Positions 51,039-59,776 are shown, numbered from the stretch's first letter. The stretch is DNA of 64,000 nucleotides from Merdimonas sp963929015 (GCF_963929015.1 NZ_CAWVHE010000003.1:496001-560000); one strand, 5' to 3'. A program made the numbers and translations. The notes: generated by a model from the letters alone, not told the origin.

Positions 51039-53120
51039 ATGAAATTTATCATAAAGCATGAGATCAGGGGCCGTCTCCGCATCCATGTCGTTCAGGAGAA
51101 AATGACATGTGCGGAGGCGGATACTCTTTTCTGGTATCTGGACAGGCAGGGCAATATAACAGATGTGAAAGTGTATGAGCGCACCGCAGACGCTGTCATC
51201 TGTTATACCGGGGAGCGCGCCGCGCTGCTCCGTCTGCTGAAGAACTTCCGGTATGAAGAGGTAGCCGTGCCGGAGACCGTTGTCCGCAATTCCGGTAGAG
51301 AACTGAACGCATCTTATAAGGAAAAACTGATCGCGAAAGTGCTGCTGCACTACGGCGGAAGGCTTCTGGTGCCTGCGACCCTGCGCGCAGGGATCGTGAC
51401 GCTTAAGTCACTTCGATATCTTGCGGCGGGGCTGCGCTGCATCCGGGAGAGGAAGATCGAAGTCCCGCTTCTGGATGCGACTGCCATCGGGGTCTCCGTC
51501 CTGCGGCGGGACTTTAATACCGCCGGTTCGGTCATGTTCCTCTTGGGAGTGGGAGAACTCCTGGAAGAGTGGACCCATAAAAAATCCGTGGGAGACCTGG
51601 CGCGGAGCATGTCCCTGAACATTAAAAAAGTCTGGCTGAAACGGGACGGGCAGGAGATCCTGGTAAAGGCGGATCAGATCCGAAAGGGCGACGTTGTGAC
51701 CGTACATATGGGAAATGTGATCCCCTTTGACGGAGAGGTGTCCGGCGGGGAAGGCATGGTAAACCAGGTCTCCCTTACAGGGGAGGCCATGCCCGTGCGC
51801 AGGGTGCCAGGGCAGTCCGTCTATGCGGGAACCGTGGTGGAGGAAGGCGAACTGGACATCCTGGTAAAGGCGGTTTCCGGCTCCACCAGATTTGAAAAGA
51901 TCGTGGCCATGATCGAAGATTTGGAGAAACTGAAGTCTTCTATGGAGAGCAGGGCGGAGCATCTGGCCGACCGGCTGGTGCCGTACACTCTGCTTGGCAC
52001 GGCGGCAGCCGGGCTCCTGACCAGAAATGTGACAAAGGCGTTGTCCGTGCTTATGGTGGACTTTTCCTGCGCCCTGAAGCTTGCCATGCCCCTGACTGTG
52101 CTCTCAGCGATCCGGGAGGCCGGCGGGTACGGGATCACCGTGAAAGGCGGGAAATTCCTGGAAGCGGTCGCGGAAGCGGACACCGTGGTTTTTGACAAGA
52201 CCGGGACGCTTACAAAGGCGAAGCCCACGGTGAAAGCAGTGATCCCATTCGGGGATGAACCGGAGGAAGAATGCCTGCGGATCGCGGCGTGCCTGGAGGA
52301 ACATTTCCCTCATTCCATGGCAAAGGCCGTGGTGGATGCGGCAAAGAAGCGCTGTCTCGCCCATGAGGAAATGCATTCGAAAGTAGAGTATGTGGTGGCG
52401 CATGGGATCTCTTCATATATTGACGGGAAAAAAGTGGTGATCGGAAGCAGTCATTTTGTATTTGAAGACGAAGGCTGCACAGTCCGCCCGGAATGCCGGG
52501 AGAGATTTGAGGCGCTGCCGGAAGAGTACTCCCACCTGTATCTTGCCATTGAAAAGGAACTTGTCGCGGTGATCTGTATCGAAGATCCGTTGCGGGAAGA
52601 GGCGGCGGATATGATCCGGGCGCTGAGAGCACAAGGGGTACAGAAAACGGTCATGATGACCGGGGACAGTGAGAAGACCGCTGCCGCTGTCGCCCGCCGG
52701 GTCGGCGTGGACGAGTATTACGCGGAAGTGCTGCCGGAAGAAAAGGCAGGATTTGTGGAGCGGGAAAAAGCGCTGGGACACAAGGTCATCATGATCGGGG
52801 ACGGGATCAATGATTCCCCGGCCCTGTCCGCCGCTGACGCGGGCATTGCCATCAGCGACGGCGCGGAGCTTGCAAGAGAGATCGCCGATATTACCATTGC
52901 GGCGGAAGACCTGGCGGAACTGGTGGTACTGAAGCGTCTCGCAAACGGGATGATGAAACGGATCGGGAAAAATTATCACCAGATCATCGGGATCAACGCG
53001 GCGCTGATCGCGCTTGGGATCACCGGACGGATCAGGCCTACATCCTCAGCGCTGCTTCACAACACATCCACACTGCTGATCAGCCTGCAAAGTATGAGAA
53101 ATCTTTTGACGGAAGAATAG
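51039..53120 (+). CDS. P1B-type heavy-metal ATPase (FezB-like)
   Basis: A 693-residue metal-transporting ATPase. Phosphorylated Asp386 is in 'FDKTGTLTK', with 'SLTGEAMPVRR' (actuator domain), 'MMTGDSEKTAAAVARR' and 'MIGDGINDSPALSAADAGIAI' (hinge). The membrane metal site is 'DFSCALKLAMP' (Cys344) instead of the CPC of copper pumps. This variant occurs in CtpC-like and P1B-6 pumps linked with Fe or Mn. The first 75 residues have no CxxC site. Together with the preceding small protein it fits iron sequestration in ferrosomes or Fe/Mn export. A terminator follows. Confidence 0.88.
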   Translation: MKFIIKHEIRGRLRIHVVQEKMTCAEADTLFWYLDRQGNITDVKVYERTADAVICYTGERAALLRLLKNFRYEEVAVPETVVRNSGRELNASYKEKLIAKVLLHYGGRLLVPATLRAGIVTLKSLRYLAAGLRCIRERKIEVPLLDATAIGVSVLRRDFNTAGSVMFLLGVGELLEEWTHKKSVGDLARSMSLNIKKVWLKRDGQEILVKADQIRKGDVVTVHMGNVIPFDGEVSGGEGMVNQVSLTGEAMPVRRVPGQSVYAGTVVEEGELDILVKAVSGSTRFEKIVAMIEDLEKLKSSMESRAEHLADRLVPYTLLGTAAAGLLTRNVTKALSVLMVDFSCALKLAMPLTVLSAIREAGGYGITVKGGKFLEAVAEADTVVFDKTGTLTKAKPTVKAVIPFGDEPEEECLRIAACLEEHFPHSMAKAVVDAAKKRCLAHEEMHSKVEYVVAHGISSYIDGKKVVIGSSHFVFEDEGCTVRPECRERFEALPEEYSHLYLAIEKELVAVICIEDPLREEAADMIRALRAQGVQKTVMMTGDSEKTAAAVARRVGVDEYYAEVLPEEKAGFVEREKALGHKVIMIGDGINDSPALSAADAGIAISDGAELAREIADITIAAEDLAELVVLKRLANGMMKRIGKNYHQIIGINAALIALGITGRIRPTSSALLHNTSTLLISLQSMRNLLTEE

Positions 53121-53140
53121 CGGGCCGGTTTAAAAAGTTG

Positions 53141-53187
53141 ACTGATGTTTTCAGTGACGATTTGTCGCAGAAAACATCAGTTTTTTG
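53141..53187 (+). terminator. Terminator behind the P-type ATPase gene
   Basis: ACTGATGTTTTC (53141-53152) and GAAAACATCAGT (53170-53181) form a 12-bp stem followed by T6. Confidence 0.9.
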
Positions 53188-53233
53188 TTTTTGAGAAAAA
53201 ATATCAATAAAATCCACCTGGAGTTATTGAATA

Positions 53234-53247
53234 CTAACCGTAGTTAG
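53234..53247. promoter_or_regulatory. CTAAC-N4-GTTAG dyad ahead of the HMA gene
   Basis: CTAACCGTAGTTAG is a perfect dyad, followed by a further TACTAA. It lies 46 bases before the HMA-protein start. It could bind the Fur-family protein encoded just downstream or a DtxR-type regulator. Confidence 0.45.
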
Positions 53248-53293
53248 CATATACTAATCAATAGAATGACAGGAACAGGATGGAGGGATAGTG

Positions 53294-53662
53294 ATGGGTG
53301 ACGCGATTATTATGGTGGTGATCCTGATCGTTCTCATCTTTGCGGTGAAGGGATCGTTGAAGCATTTCAAAGGAGAGGGGGCATGCTGCGGTGGCGGATC
53401 CGGCAGCGTGAAGCCGAAAAAGCCGAAAAGGAAGACGCTTGACGGTCCTGTGATCGGACGCCGCACGATCCGCATTTCAGGCATGCACTGCCAGAACTGT
53501 GTGAACAGTGTGACCAGTGCGCTTAACGCGATAGACGGGGTTTCGGCAAAAGTAAACCTGAAAGATAACCGGGCGGAAGTGTCTTACGACCGTGCGGTAG
53601 ATGAGAGTGTTCTGAAACAGGCTGTAGAAGGAGCGGGATTTGAAGTTGTCAGCATTTCCTGA
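53294..53662 (+). CDS. Membrane-anchored HMA (heavy-metal-associated) protein
   Basis: About 122 residues. An N-terminal membrane helix ('AIIMVVILIVLIFAVKGSLKHF') is followed by a 'ACCGGGSGS' Cys/Gly stretch like FeoB-associated cysteine-rich proteins, a basic linker, and an HMA domain (about 57-122) with the metal site MHCQNC. The start ATG 53294 follows GGAGGGA; GTG at 53291 is possible. It probably hands metal to, or senses it for, the ATPase locus. The Fur-family gene starts 14 bases later. Confidence 0.82.
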   Translation: MGDAIIMVVILIVLIFAVKGSLKHFKGEGACCGGGSGSVKPKKPKRKTLDGPVIGRRTIRISGMHCQNCVNSVTSALNAIDGVSAKVNLKDNRAEVSYDRAVDESVLKQAVEGAGFEVVSIS

Positions 53663-53676
53663 TATGAGGCGGCGGT

Positions 53677-54084
53677 ATGGTGAGCAGAAAAGATGAAATC
53701 ATAGAACAATTAAAAGAAAATGGATGTCGTATCACAAAGCAGAGAAAACTTCTGATTGATATCATCCTGAAGGATGACTGTGCAAGCTGCAAAGAAATCT
53801 ATTACAAGGCTTCGAAACAGGACAAACGGATCGGGGTGGCCACGGTTTATCGCATGATCAACGCACTGGAAGAGATTGGAGCGATCAGCAGGCAGAACCT
53901 GTACAAGATTGAGTGCGGGAAAGGGTGCTGTAATGACGGCGGATGCGAGATCATCCTGGAGGATGATACGATCTGCCGGCTGTCAAAAGAAAAGCTGGAC
54001 CAGATCATCCGGGAGGGGGTCAGACAGTACGGTTATTTAAGCACTGGAAAGAAAGTGTCAAAGATTATATATCACTGCCGGTAG
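53677..54084 (+). CDS. Fur family transcriptional regulator
   Basis: A 135-residue protein: winged helix at about 5-80 ('ENGCRITKQRKLLIDIIL', 'VATVYRMINALEEIGAISRQ') and a shortened dimerisation domain. The usual His-rich HHHH metal site is replaced by Cys-rich 'ECGKGCCNDGGCEI', so metal sensing may differ from normal Fur. It is cotranscribed with the HMA protein. It may regulate the ATPase locus in the manner of FezX or an iron regulator; this is inferred. Confidence 0.85.
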   Translation: MVSRKDEIIEQLKENGCRITKQRKLLIDIILKDDCASCKEIYYKASKQDKRIGVATVYRMINALEEIGAISRQNLYKIECGKGCCNDGGCEIILEDDTICRLSKEKLDQIIREGVRQYGYLSTGKKVSKIIYHCR

Positions 54085-54186
54085 CAGCAGGGAAGTTTCT
54101 TTTCATTTCCTATTGTATTATGCGGACTTTTGTGCTAAACAATAAATGGGTTGTTATGAGATAACAAAAGCAGGAGGCAAAATAGG

Positions 54187-54450
54187 ATGAAACTGATTAT
54201 GTATGGAACCAACGCCTGTCCCGATTGCGTGCATGCAGAAGAAGTGCTGAAGGACAAGAATATTTCTTATATCTATCTGGACTGGACAGACAGTACCGCA
54301 AATCTGAAGCGTTTTTTGAAACTCAGAGATCATGAGCCACTCTTTGATGAAGTGAAAAAAGAAGGGAAGATCGGAATCCCATGCTTTCAGCTGGAGGACG
54401 GAACTCTGACGCTGGACCTGGACCTGGTACTGGAGAAGGTGCAGCCATGA
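54187..54450 (+). CDS. Glutaredoxin-like protein
   Basis: An 87-residue thioredoxin-fold protein. The redox motif is CPDC (12-15) in 'MYGTNACPDCVHAEEVL', with the cis-Pro region 'GKIGIPCFQLEDG'. Its normal length is that of single-domain glutaredoxins. AGCAGGAGG precedes the ATG region. Its stop overlaps the next start by 4 bases (ATGA), so both are coupled. Confidence 0.85.
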   Translation: MKLIMYGTNACPDCVHAEEVLKDKNISYIYLDWTDSTANLKRFLKLRDHEPLFDEVKKEGKIGIPCFQLEDGTLTLDLDLVLEKVQP

Positions 54451-55007
54451 AGAAACAAAGACTGCGGGAAGAGCTGTTAGAGAAAAGAAAATTTCTTTCC
54501 GGCGCCTATTATCAGATGGCAGATGAGAGGATCTGTATGCTGGCGGCGGAACTTCCGGAATTCCAACAGGCAGAAGTGGTGTTCTGTTATGTGGGGATGG
54601 AAGGGGAGATCAACACCCGCCCTCTTCTGGAAAAAGTGCTGGCGGAGGGAAAACGGCTGGGCGTGCCGCGCTGTGAGAAAAAAGGCGTGATGCAGGTTTA
54701 TGAGATCCATTCTTTACAGGACCTTGCACCCGGGACTTTTGGAATTTTGGAACCGGCGCCGGGAGCCGGACTGATCCGCCCGGAAGAGATAGACCTGGCT
54801 CTGGTCCCATGTCTGACCTGTAATGAACAGGGAGCCCGCCTGGGATACGGAGGCGGATATTATGACCGGTATCTGGAACAGACTGCCTGCACCAGAGCGG
54901 CCCTTTGCAGGGAATTGTTCCTGACAGACGATATACCGGTGGAAGAACATGATCAGCAGATGGATCTGATCGTTACAGAAACAGGCGCGATACATGTAGG
55001 AAAATAG
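54447..55007 (+). CDS. 5-formyltetrahydrofolate cyclo-ligase
   Basis: A 186-residue enzyme converting 5-formyl-THF to 5,10-methenyl-THF with ATP. Motifs are 'KKQRLREELLEKRK' at the N-terminus, 'VVFCYVGMEGEINTRPLLEKVLAEGKRLGVPR' and the ATP-binding 'GARLGYGGGYYDRYL'. The start at 54447 overlaps the glutaredoxin stop. Followed by a long palindrome that can end transcription. Confidence 0.92.
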   Translation: MKKQRLREELLEKRKFLSGAYYQMADERICMLAAELPEFQQAEVVFCYVGMEGEINTRPLLEKVLAEGKRLGVPRCEKKGVMQVYEIHSLQDLAPGTFGILEPAPGAGLIRPEEIDLALVPCLTCNEQGARLGYGGGYYDRYLEQTACTRAALCRELFLTDDIPVEEHDQQMDLIVTETGAIHVGK

Positions 55008-55017
55008 TCAAAGATAA

Positions 55018-55083
55018 TGATCAATATTAATATGGGGACGGGGGATTTTTGAAAATCCCCCGTCCCCATATTAATATTGATCA
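55018..55083. repeat. 66-bp near-perfect palindrome
   Basis: A 32-base arm (55018-55049) and its exact complement (55052-55083) are separated by two bases. The centre reads GGGGATTTT / AAAATCCCC and the outer part is A+T-rich (TGATCAATATTAATAT). The size and perfection are beyond an ordinary terminator and suggest a dispersed palindromic element, although it can also stop transcription from both sides. Confidence 0.85.
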
Positions 55084-55147
55084 AGTTAAATAATTAACAA
55101 AAAAGATAAATACACTTCTTGTCAAATAATTAACGATATGTTATTAT
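55083..55147 (+). promoter_or_regulatory. ldh promoter with two Rex-like boxes
   Basis: The -35 TTGTCA (55119-55124) and -10 TATTAT (55142-55147) are 17 bases apart. Two sites resemble the Rex operator TTGTTAANNNNTTAACAA: 55083-55100 (AAGTTAAATAATTAACAA) and 55119-55136 (TTGTCAAATAATTAACGA). Each has two mismatches, and the second covers the -35. Rex blocks fermentative genes until the NADH/NAD ratio is high, which fits lactate dehydrogenase. Confidence 0.7.
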
Positions 55148-55196
55148 GATAAAAAATTATCAATCTTATTTCATCAAAAGAAAGGAAAGGAAACGT

Positions 55197-56141
55197 ATGA
55201 GCAGTAAGATCACTATTATTGGAGCAGGAAGTGTGGGGGCAACAATCGCCTATAAACTGTCGGGAGAGGACATTGCGTCGGAACTGGTCCTCATTGACAT
55301 CAATAAGGAAAAAGTGGAAGGGGAAGTGATGGATATTAAGCAGGGTACCTGCTTCCGCAATCCGATTTCGATCATAGCAGGAGATTATGAGGATGCGGCA
55401 GGATCCGATATTGTGATCATCACTTCCGGGATTGCCCGTAAGCCCGGCCAGACCAGGATCGAACTGACACAGACGAACGTGAATATCATCAAAGAGATCA
55501 CGCCGGAGATCGTGAAAGCGGCGCCGGATGCCATCTATATCATTGTCAGCAATCCAGTGGATATCCTGACCTATGTGTTTACAAAGATCTCCGGTCTGCC
55601 GGAGAATCAGATCATCGGGTCGGGAACCATTCTGGATACGGCGCGTCTGCGTTACGGTCTGTCAGAGCATTTCCATGTGGCACAGAAAAATATTCACGCT
55701 TATGTTTACGGAGAACACGGGGATTCCTCTTTTGTTCCGTGGAACAGCGCTGATATCGCCAGCATGAACCTGGATGATTACTATCAGGTGATGAAGGATA
55801 AGGTAGATTTAAAAGAGCTGGATAAAGCGGGAATGGAAGAATATGTGCACAAGTCCGGCGGCCAGGTGATCGCCAAGAAGGGAGCCACTTTCTACGCCGT
55901 GTCTGTTGCAGTCTGTGAACTTTGTAATCTGATCCTTGCGGCATCCGATTCTGTAGCAACTGTTTCCAGCATGATGCATGGCGAGTACGGGATTGAGGAT
56001 GTGGCATTAAGTACGCTGACCCTGGTAGGACCAAAAGGCGTGCAGGGACGGATCCCGATCCACCTGACAGAGGAAGAGGTAGAGAGACTGCAGGCCAGCG
56101 CCAAGGTATTAAAAGATGTGATCGCTCAGATTGAGATATAA
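55197..56141 (+). CDS. ldh: L-lactate dehydrogenase
   Basis: A 314-residue NAD-dependent enzyme interconverting pyruvate and L-lactate. NAD site 'GAGSVGATIA', 'SNPVDILTYV', 'GSGTILDTARLRYGLSE', and catalytic His in 'YGEHGDSS'. The substrate loop 'RKPGQTRIEL' with Gln (not Arg/Met as in malate dehydrogenase) supports LDH. ATG 55197 has AAAGGAAAGG upstream. hdrB starts 19 bases behind the stop without a terminator, so lactate metabolism appears connected with the following electron-transfer genes. Confidence 0.93.
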   Translation: MSSKITIIGAGSVGATIAYKLSGEDIASELVLIDINKEKVEGEVMDIKQGTCFRNPISIIAGDYEDAAGSDIVIITSGIARKPGQTRIELTQTNVNIIKEITPEIVKAAPDAIYIIVSNPVDILTYVFTKISGLPENQIIGSGTILDTARLRYGLSEHFHVAQKNIHAYVYGEHGDSSFVPWNSADIASMNLDDYYQVMKDKVDLKELDKAGMEEYVHKSGGQVIAKKGATFYAVSVAVCELCNLILAASDSVATVSSMMHGEYGIEDVALSTLTLVGPKGVQGRIPIHLTEEEVERLQASAKVLKDVIAQIEI

Positions 56142-56160
56142 GAAATGAGGAGGAAACGCT

Positions 56161-56958
56161 ATGAAATACAGCTATTACCCCGGCTGTACGCTGAAAAATA
56201 AAGCCGAAGACCTGGACGCTTACGCCCGGGCTTCGGCCAAAGTTTTGGGCTTTGAACTGGAAGAACTGGAAGAATGGCAGTGCTGCGGCGGCGTGTACCC
56301 TCTGGGGAACGATGAGATCGCCACAAAACTTGCCTCTGTCCGGGCTCTGCATGCGGCCAGGGAAAAAGGGCAGGAACTGGTCACTCTGTGTTCCGCCTGT
56401 CACCATGTGTTAAAAAGAGTCAATGACGACATGAAAAATGTAGAGGATATCCGTACCAGGGCTAACAACTATCTGGATCTTTCCACGCCCTATGAGGGAG
56501 AGACCACAGTCCTGCATTTTCTGGAGGTTTTAAGGGACCGGATCGGTTTCGATAAAGTAAAAGAAAAGGTGGTTAATCCTCTGACAGGAAAGAAGATCGG
56601 CGCCTACTATGGATGTCTGCTCCTTCGCCCGGGAAAGATCCTGTCTTTTGACAATCCGGAGAATCCGAAGATCATGGAGGACTTTATCCGGGCCATCGGC
56701 GCAGAGCCGGTGATCTATCCTTACCGCAACGAGTGCTGCGGAGGGTATATTTCCTTAAAAGAAAAGGAAATGTCTAAGAACATGTGTCAGAAGATCGAAG
56801 AGAGCGCGGAAGGATTTGGCGCGGATATGCTGATCACCGCCTGTCCTTTATGTATGTATAATCTGAATAAAAATACCAGTACCGATCTGCCGGTTTATTA
56901 TTTTACCGAACTTCTGGCAGAGGCTCTGGGTGTGAAAGATGAGGTGAAGAAGGCATGA
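56161..56958 (+). CDS. hdrB: Heterodisulfide reductase subunit B-like protein
   Basis: A 265-residue protein with two CCG domains: 'YPGCTLKN...WQCCGG...CSACHHVLKR' and 'YYGCLLLRP...NECCGGYISL...CPLCMYNL'. These bind the noncubane iron-sulfur clusters that reduce disulfides in methanogen HdrB. GGAGG precedes the ATG. The stop overlaps hdrC by 4 bases. In a bacterium without coenzyme M the natural disulfide or acceptor is unknown; fumarate-reductase-like subunits downstream may be the partner. Confidence 0.92.
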   Translation: MKYSYYPGCTLKNKAEDLDAYARASAKVLGFELEELEEWQCCGGVYPLGNDEIATKLASVRALHAAREKGQELVTLCSACHHVLKRVNDDMKNVEDIRTRANNYLDLSTPYEGETTVLHFLEVLRDRIGFDKVKEKVVNPLTGKKIGAYYGCLLLRPGKILSFDNPENPKIMEDFIRAIGAEPVIYPYRNECCGGYISLKEKEMSKNMCQKIEESAEGFGADMLITACPLCMYNLNKNTSTDLPVYYFTELLAEALGVKDEVKKA

Positions 56959-57344
56959 CAGACAAGAAAAAACAGGCGGAACTGATCCGGGAGATCAGCG
57001 GCGTCAATCCTTTGAAATGTATGAAGTGCGGCAAATGTTCTGCTACATGCCCATCCTATAATGAGATGGACATCAAGCCTCATCAGTTCGTGTCCTATGT
57101 GATTAATGAAGATATTGAATCGCTGGTAAAATCCAGATCCTTATGGAAATGTCTGTCCTGCTTTGCCTGTGTACAGCGGTGTCCCCGGGACGTAAAGCCG
57201 GGAAAACTCATCGACGCGGCAAGACAGATCGTAGAGCGGCAAAGGGGCGGGGACTACTTAAGTCCGGACGAGATCCCGGAACTGCTGGATCCGGAGATCC
57301 CGCAGCAGTTATTAGTCAGTGCATTCAGAAGGTACAGGAGGTGA
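56955..57344 (+). CDS. hdrC: Heterodisulfide reductase subunit C-like protein
   Basis: A 129-residue ferredoxin-like protein with two 4Fe-4S motifs: 'CMKCGKCSATCPSY' and 'CLSCFACVQRCPRD'. This is the electron wire between HdrA and HdrB. Overlaps hdrB by 4 bases and lies 6 bases ahead of hdrA. Confidence 0.92.
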   Translation: MTDKKKQAELIREISGVNPLKCMKCGKCSATCPSYNEMDIKPHQFVSYVINEDIESLVKSRSLWKCLSCFACVQRCPRDVKPGKLIDAARQIVERQRGGDYLSPDEIPELLDPEIPQQLLVSAFRRYRR

Positions 57345-57350
57345 TGGAAG

Positions 57351-59339
57351 GTGCTTAGGATCGGCGTATTCGTCTGCCACTGCGGTTCTAATATTGCCGC
57401 AACGGTAGATGTAAAAAAAGTAGTAGAGATGGCTCTGCATGAGCCGGGCGTGGTCCACGCGGAAGATTATCAGTATATGTGTTCCGAAGCCGGGCAGGAG
57501 AAAATCCGGGCGGCTATTCAGGAGAAGCACTTAAGCGGCATCGTGGTATGCTCCTGTTCTCCGCGGATGCATGAGAATACCTTCCGGAATGCGGCAGAGC
57601 GGGCAGGATTAAACCCTTATATGGTAGAGATTGCCAACATCCGGGAGCACTGTTCCTGGATCCATAAGGATATGGAAGAGGCTACCGAGAAGGCTGTGAT
57701 CCTGATGCGTGCGGCTGTGGCCAAAGTGAATTTGAATACACCGCTTCAGCCGGGAGAGAGCCGGGTGACCAAGCGGGCCCTGGTGATCGGCGGCGGGATC
57801 GCCGGCATCCAGACGGCGCTGGATATCGCGGACGCGGGGTATCCGGTGGATATCGTGGAGAAGACCCCCAGTATCGGCGGAAGAATGTCTCAGCTTGACA
57901 AGACCTTTCCAACCCTGGACTGTTCGGCCTGTATCCTGACCCCGAAGATGGTGGAGGCCAACGCGCATCCCAATATCAACATCTATACCTACAGTGAAGT
58001 AGAGAAAGTTTCCGGGTTTGTGGGAGATTTCACGGTGGACATCCGCAAGAAGGCAAGAAGCGTGGATATGAGCAAATGTACCGGCTGCGGCGTCTGTCAG
58101 GAAAAATGTCCCAGCAAGAAGACGCCCAGCGAATTTAACCGGGGGTTAAATAACCGGAGCGCCATCTATACTCCGTTTGCCCAGGCCATCCCCAATGTGC
58201 CGGTGATCGACCGGGAGGCCTGTATCAAGTTTAAGACCGGAAAATGCGGGATCTGCTCCAAGGTGTGCCAGGCAGGCGCCATCGACTATGAGCAGAAGGA
58301 TGAGATCATTACCGAGAAATATGGCGCCATCGTGGTGGCTACCGGATTCGACATGATCAAGCTGGACGACTATGACGAGTATGCCTACAGCCAGAGCAAG
58401 GATGTGATCACTTCCCTGGAACTGGAGCGGATCATGAACGCGGCAGGTCCAACCGGAGGTCATCTGGAACGGCTCTCTGACGGGAAGGCGCCCAAAGAGA
58501 TCGTGTTCATCCAGTGCGTGGGAAGCCGGTGCGCCGATAACCGCGGCAAGAGTTATTGTTCCAAGATCTGCTGCATGTATACCGCCAAGCACGCCATGCT
58601 GATCCGGGATAAGTATCCGGATGTAAATGTAACCGTATTCTATATCGATGTGCGGACTCCGGGCAAGAACTTTGATGAGTTCTACCGCCGGGCCGTGGAA
58701 GAATACGGTGTGAACTATATCAAAGGACAGGTGGGCAAAGTCATTCCCCAGCCAGACGGAAAGCTTCTGGTGCAGGGAGCGGATCTGCTGGACAACAAGC
58801 AGATCTTAAAGGAAGCGGATATGGTAGTCCTGGCGGCGGCCATTGAGCCAAACCCGGATGTGCGCAAAATCGCCACCATGCTCACTGCCAGCATTGACAC
58901 CAATAATTTCCTGACCGAAGCCCATGCCAAGCTTCGTCCGGTAGAGTCCCCCACAGCGGGAGTCTTCCTCTCCGGCGTGTGCCAGGGGCCCAAAGATATT
59001 CCGGAGACGGTATCCCAGGCTGGAGCGGCGGCTGTAAAGGCCATCGGACTTCTGGCCAAGGATAAGCTTCTGACCAACCCCTGTACAGCCCATTCCGATG
59101 AGCTGCTGTGCAACGGTTGTTCCCAGTGTGCCAATGTGTGTCCTTACGGAGCCATTACCTATGAAGAGAAGGAAGTCAATGACCACGGGATCCGGGAAGT
59201 ACGGCGCATTGCTGTGGTCAACGAAGCTCTCTGCCAGGGCTGCGGCGCCTGCACGGTTACCTGTCCTTCCGGCGCTATGGACCTGAAGGGATTTTCCAAC
59301 AGACAGATTTTAGCGGAGGTGGATGCTATATGTCGATAG
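57351..59339 (+). CDS. hdrA: Heterodisulfide reductase subunit A-like flavoprotein
   Basis: A 662-residue FAD protein, the site of electron bifurcation in Hdr complexes. The N-terminal 'VCHCGSNIAATVDVKKV' region is followed by the FAD-binding 'GGGIAGIQTALDIADAGYPVDIVEK' and the cysteine region 'LDCSACILTPKM'. Several 4Fe-4S motifs follow ('CTGCGVCQEKCPSK', 'CGICSKVCQAG', 'CNGCSQCANVCPYG', 'CQGCGACTVTCPSG'). It starts with GTG. The end overlaps the MvhD/FlxD-like gene by 10 bases. Confidence 0.93.
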   Translation: MLRIGVFVCHCGSNIAATVDVKKVVEMALHEPGVVHAEDYQYMCSEAGQEKIRAAIQEKHLSGIVVCSCSPRMHENTFRNAAERAGLNPYMVEIANIREHCSWIHKDMEEATEKAVILMRAAVAKVNLNTPLQPGESRVTKRALVIGGGIAGIQTALDIADAGYPVDIVEKTPSIGGRMSQLDKTFPTLDCSACILTPKMVEANAHPNINIYTYSEVEKVSGFVGDFTVDIRKKARSVDMSKCTGCGVCQEKCPSKKTPSEFNRGLNNRSAIYTPFAQAIPNVPVIDREACIKFKTGKCGICSKVCQAGAIDYEQKDEIITEKYGAIVVATGFDMIKLDDYDEYAYSQSKDVITSLELERIMNAAGPTGGHLERLSDGKAPKEIVFIQCVGSRCADNRGKSYCSKICCMYTAKHAMLIRDKYPDVNVTVFYIDVRTPGKNFDEFYRRAVEEYGVNYIKGQVGKVIPQPDGKLLVQGADLLDNKQILKEADMVVLAAAIEPNPDVRKIATMLTASIDTNNFLTEAHAKLRPVESPTAGVFLSGVCQGPKDIPETVSQAGAAAVKAIGLLAKDKLLTNPCTAHSDELLCNGCSQCANVCPYGAITYEEKEVNDHGIREVRRIAVVNEALCQGCGACTVTCPSGAMDLKGFSNRQILAEVDAICR

Positions 59340-59776
59340 AAGCAAGAGAAGAATTTAAGCCTAAGATCGTGGCGTTTTGCTGTAACTGGTGCAGCTACGC
59401 CGGCGCGGATCTGGCAGGAAGCAGCCGTCTTTCTTACTCCGCAGATGTAAAGATCATCCGTGTTCCCTGTTCCTGCCGGGTAAATCCCATGTTTATCTTA
59501 AGAGCATTTGAAAGAGGGGCGGACGGAGTGATCATCTGCGGATGCCATCCCGGCGACTGCCACTATACCTCAGGAAACTATTATGCAAGGCGGAGAATGA
59601 CTCTTCTTTTCTCCATGCTGGACTTTATCGGCGTGGAGAACGGACGGACCCGGGTGGAATGGGTATCCGCGGCAGAAGGTGTGAAATTCTCCCAGACCAT
59701 GCATGAGTTTGTAGACAAGATCACATCCCTTGGGAAAAACGTAAGATTGGAGGATTTAAGATGCAGGAAATCGTAA
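59330..59776 (+). CDS. MvhD/FlxD-like iron-sulfur protein
   Basis: A 148-residue protein. 'CCNWCSYAGADLAGSSR', 'VPCSCRVNPMFILRAFERGADGVIICGCHPGDCHY' and the closing 'EWVSAAEGVKF' are signatures of MvhD, a 2Fe-2S protein that passes electrons into HdrA. With the following genes it corresponds to FlxD of FlxABCD-HdrABC complexes. It overlaps both neighbours. Confidence 0.92.
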   Translation: MSIEAREEFKPKIVAFCCNWCSYAGADLAGSSRLSYSADVKIIRVPCSCRVNPMFILRAFERGADGVIICGCHPGDCHYTSGNYYARRRMTLLFSMLDFIGVENGRTRVEWVSAAEGVKFSQTMHEFVDKITSLGKNVRLEDLRCRKS

